Origin: Sphingobacteriales bacterium | GTDB taxonomy: Bacteria; Bacteroidota; Bacteroidia; Chitinophagales; Chitinophagaceae | NCBI GenBank assembly: GCA_004294195.1 | Contig: REAQ01000195.1 | Coordinates: 1 to 7,218 of the forward strand | Direction: 5' to 3' | Length of the DNA: 7,218 nt | Shown: positions 6,016-7,218 of the stretch, one piece after another | Layout: the number at the start of each line of letters is the position of its first letter | How positions within the stretch are numbered: the first letter of the stretch is position 1 | Position numbers and translations under genes: made by a program | The notes under the pieces: generated by a model | What the model was told of the DNA's origin: nothing | Database searches by the model: none | What the model saw: only the letters and a program-made list of their open reading frames with translations

Positions 6016-6050
6016 TTTTGACTTTTGCCTTTTTACTTTTGACCTTTGCA
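6016..6050. repeat. 7-bp tandem repeat between the phosphatase gene and hisS
   Basis: Five 7-bp units run ttttgac, ttttgcc, tttttac, ttttgac, ctttgca, with consensus TTTTGMC. The array starts four bases after the phosphatase stop codon and ends two bases before the hisS ATG. The junction of units three and four makes TACTTTTG (6034-6041), an exact TAnnTTTG match, but no -33 partner stands at the usual distance. I therefore do not call it a promoter. Confidence 0.75.
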
Positions 6051-6052
6051 GC

Positions 6053-7218
6053 ATGTCTAACAAACCCTCGATCCCCCAAGGTACCCGTGATTTTTCTGCT
6101 GACGTGATCCGTAAGCGAAACCATATCTTCTCCACCATCCGGTCCGTCTTTGAACTGTATGGATTTGAACCACTGGAAACACCGGCCATGGAAAACCTGG
6201 ATACCCTCATGGGAAAATATGGCGATGAGGGCGATAAACTGATCTTTAAGATCCTGAACAATGGCCTGGATAACCCGGTGAAGCATGACCTGGCAAGAAA
6301 GGATTTTGAAACAATTCTTTCCGGAAAAAATAACAAAAATATCACTGAAAGAGCCCTTCGTTATGACCTCACTATCCCCTTCGCACGGTATGTGGCCATG
6401 AACCACGGTCAACTGAATTTCCCGTTCAAAAGATACCAGATCCAGCCCGTATGGCGGGCAGACAGACCGCAGCGTGGTCGATACCGGGAGTTTTACCAGT
6501 GTGATGCCGATGTGGTAGGCAGCCTTTCGCTGACCAATGAGGCGGAACTGGCTTCTATTTATGCCACTGCATTTAAGCGGTTAGGCGTTCCCGTTAGTAT
6601 AAAGGTTAACAACCGGAAGATCCTCGCCGCGCTGGCAAACCTTTGCGGTGGTCCGGCTTATATGGTAGACATTACGGTAGCCATCGATAAACTGGATAAG
6701 ATCGGCATGGATAAAGTGAAAGAAGAACTGGCAGTAAAAGGACTCAATACACAACAGATCCAAACCATCGAACAATACCTGCAGATCAGCGGAACAGAAG
6801 AAGAAAAACTGACGCGCGCTGCGGCCCTCATTGGCCAGGACCCTGAAGGAGCCAAAGGCATTGAAGAACTTCAGTACCTGCATTCATTTTCCCCGGGCAT
6901 GCTGGAAACGGACCTTACCCTCGCAAGGGGTTTGAATTATTATACCGGAACCATTTTTGAAGTGAAAGCCATTGGCGTTCAAATGGGCAGCATCGGTGGC
7001 GGCGGAAGGTATGATGATCTTACCGGTCTGTTTGGCGTAAAAGGTGTTCCTGGCGTTGGCATCTCCTTTGGGGTAGACCGTATTTACGATGTGATGGAAG
7101 AACTGGGTTTGATGCCCAAAGACATCGCTACAGGTACCAAGATTCTATTCTTCAATCTCGGCGAAACAGAATCCAGGCATTGCCTGAAACTGATGCAGGT
7201 ACTGCGCGAGAACGGTAT
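6053..7218 (+). CDS. hisS: Histidyl-tRNA synthetase (N-terminal 388 residues, cut by window edge)
   Basis: HisS activates histidine with ATP and attaches it to tRNA-His in the cytoplasm (class II synthetase). The frame opens with ATG at 6053 and runs unbroken to the edge, giving 388 residues of a family usually 420-460. It begins SIPQGTRDFSADVIRKR, the standard N-terminus. Other blocks are ALRYDLTIPFARYVAMNHGQ, the motif 2 region RGRYREFYQCDADVVG (Glu146 to Asp151), the histidine-binding motif LARGLNYYTGTIFEV with Arg292, GGGGRYDDLTGLFG (from about 315), and motif 3-like GVGISFGVDRIYDVM. Most homologues have GLDYY where this one has GLNYY. The C-terminal anticodon-binding domain has just begun (TKILFFNLGE) at the edge. 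The heptamer array abuts its start codon. Confidence 0.97.
   Translation, partial: MSNKPSIPQGTRDFSADVIRKRNHIFSTIRSVFELYGFEPLETPAMENLDTLMGKYGDEGDKLIFKILNNGLDNPVKHDLARKDFETILSGKNNKNITERALRYDLTIPFARYVAMNHGQLNFPFKRYQIQPVWRADRPQRGRYREFYQCDADVVGSLSLTNEAELASIYATAFKRLGVPVSIKVNNRKILAALANLCGGPAYMVDITVAIDKLDKIGMDKVKEELAVKGLNTQQIQTIEQYLQISGTEEEKLTRAAALIGQDPEGAKGIEELQYLHSFSPGMLETDLTLARGLNYYTGTIFEVKAIGVQMGSIGGGGRYDDLTGLFGVKGVPGVGISFGVDRIYDVMEELGLMPKDIATGTKILFFNLGETESRHCLKLMQVLRENG

Noticed and set aside
5948..6412. 154-codon minus-strand frame across the phosphatase-hisS junction
   Set aside because: It is antisense to two clearly coding regions and a repeat array, and has no recognisable family features.
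6920..6949. Defective HisS because GLDYY reads GLNYY
   Set aside because: The key arginine (Arg292) and the surrounding YYTGT block are intact, and Asp to Asn at this site looks like family variation rather than loss of function.

Overview
The window looks like chromosomal DNA from a member of the Bacteroidetes, most likely near Chitinophagaceae. The grounds are separate (unfused) nuoC and nuoD genes with Bacteroidetes-style signatures, a PstS-like lipoprotein paired with a periplasmic TPR protein, AT-rich gene starts without Shine-Dalgarno sequences, and one good TAnnTTTG promoter box. The genus is inferred from remembered family patterns, not from a search.

Layout. Positions 1-2403 (minus strand) hold the start of a respiratory complex I operon in the order nuoA, nuoB, nuoC, nuoD; nuoD runs off the left edge. 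A candidate promoter lies just upstream of nuoA, and a strong intrinsic terminator (2457-2494) separates the operon from the next unit. Positions 2542-5387 (minus strand) hold a three-gene unit: a small two-helix membrane protein, a PstS-like lipoprotein and a secreted TPR protein. A 165-base divergent spacer (5388-5552) carries a long, nearly perfect inverted repeat. Positions 5553-7218 (plus strand) hold a low-molecular-weight protein tyrosine phosphatase and then histidyl-tRNA synthetase (hisS), which runs off the right edge.

How the genes work together. NuoA-D form the membrane junction and the N2/quinone end of NADH:quinone oxidoreductase. The middle unit is probably an envelope system: one inner-membrane, one lipid-anchored and one periplasmic product. 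No ABC transporter or TonB/ExbB/ExbD partner is visible here. The phosphatase and hisS are 41 bases apart and probably share a transcript, with no obvious functional link.

The most unusual signal is in the spacers. Four of them hold short tandem repeats of 7 or 8 bp, each about 4-5 units long, differing in sequence but sharing a loose GCAA-like core and packed against start or stop codons. The divergent spacer holds a different 13-bp (7+6) repeat, present also in inverted orientation. No RNA genes, insertion sequences or CRISPR arrays were seen.
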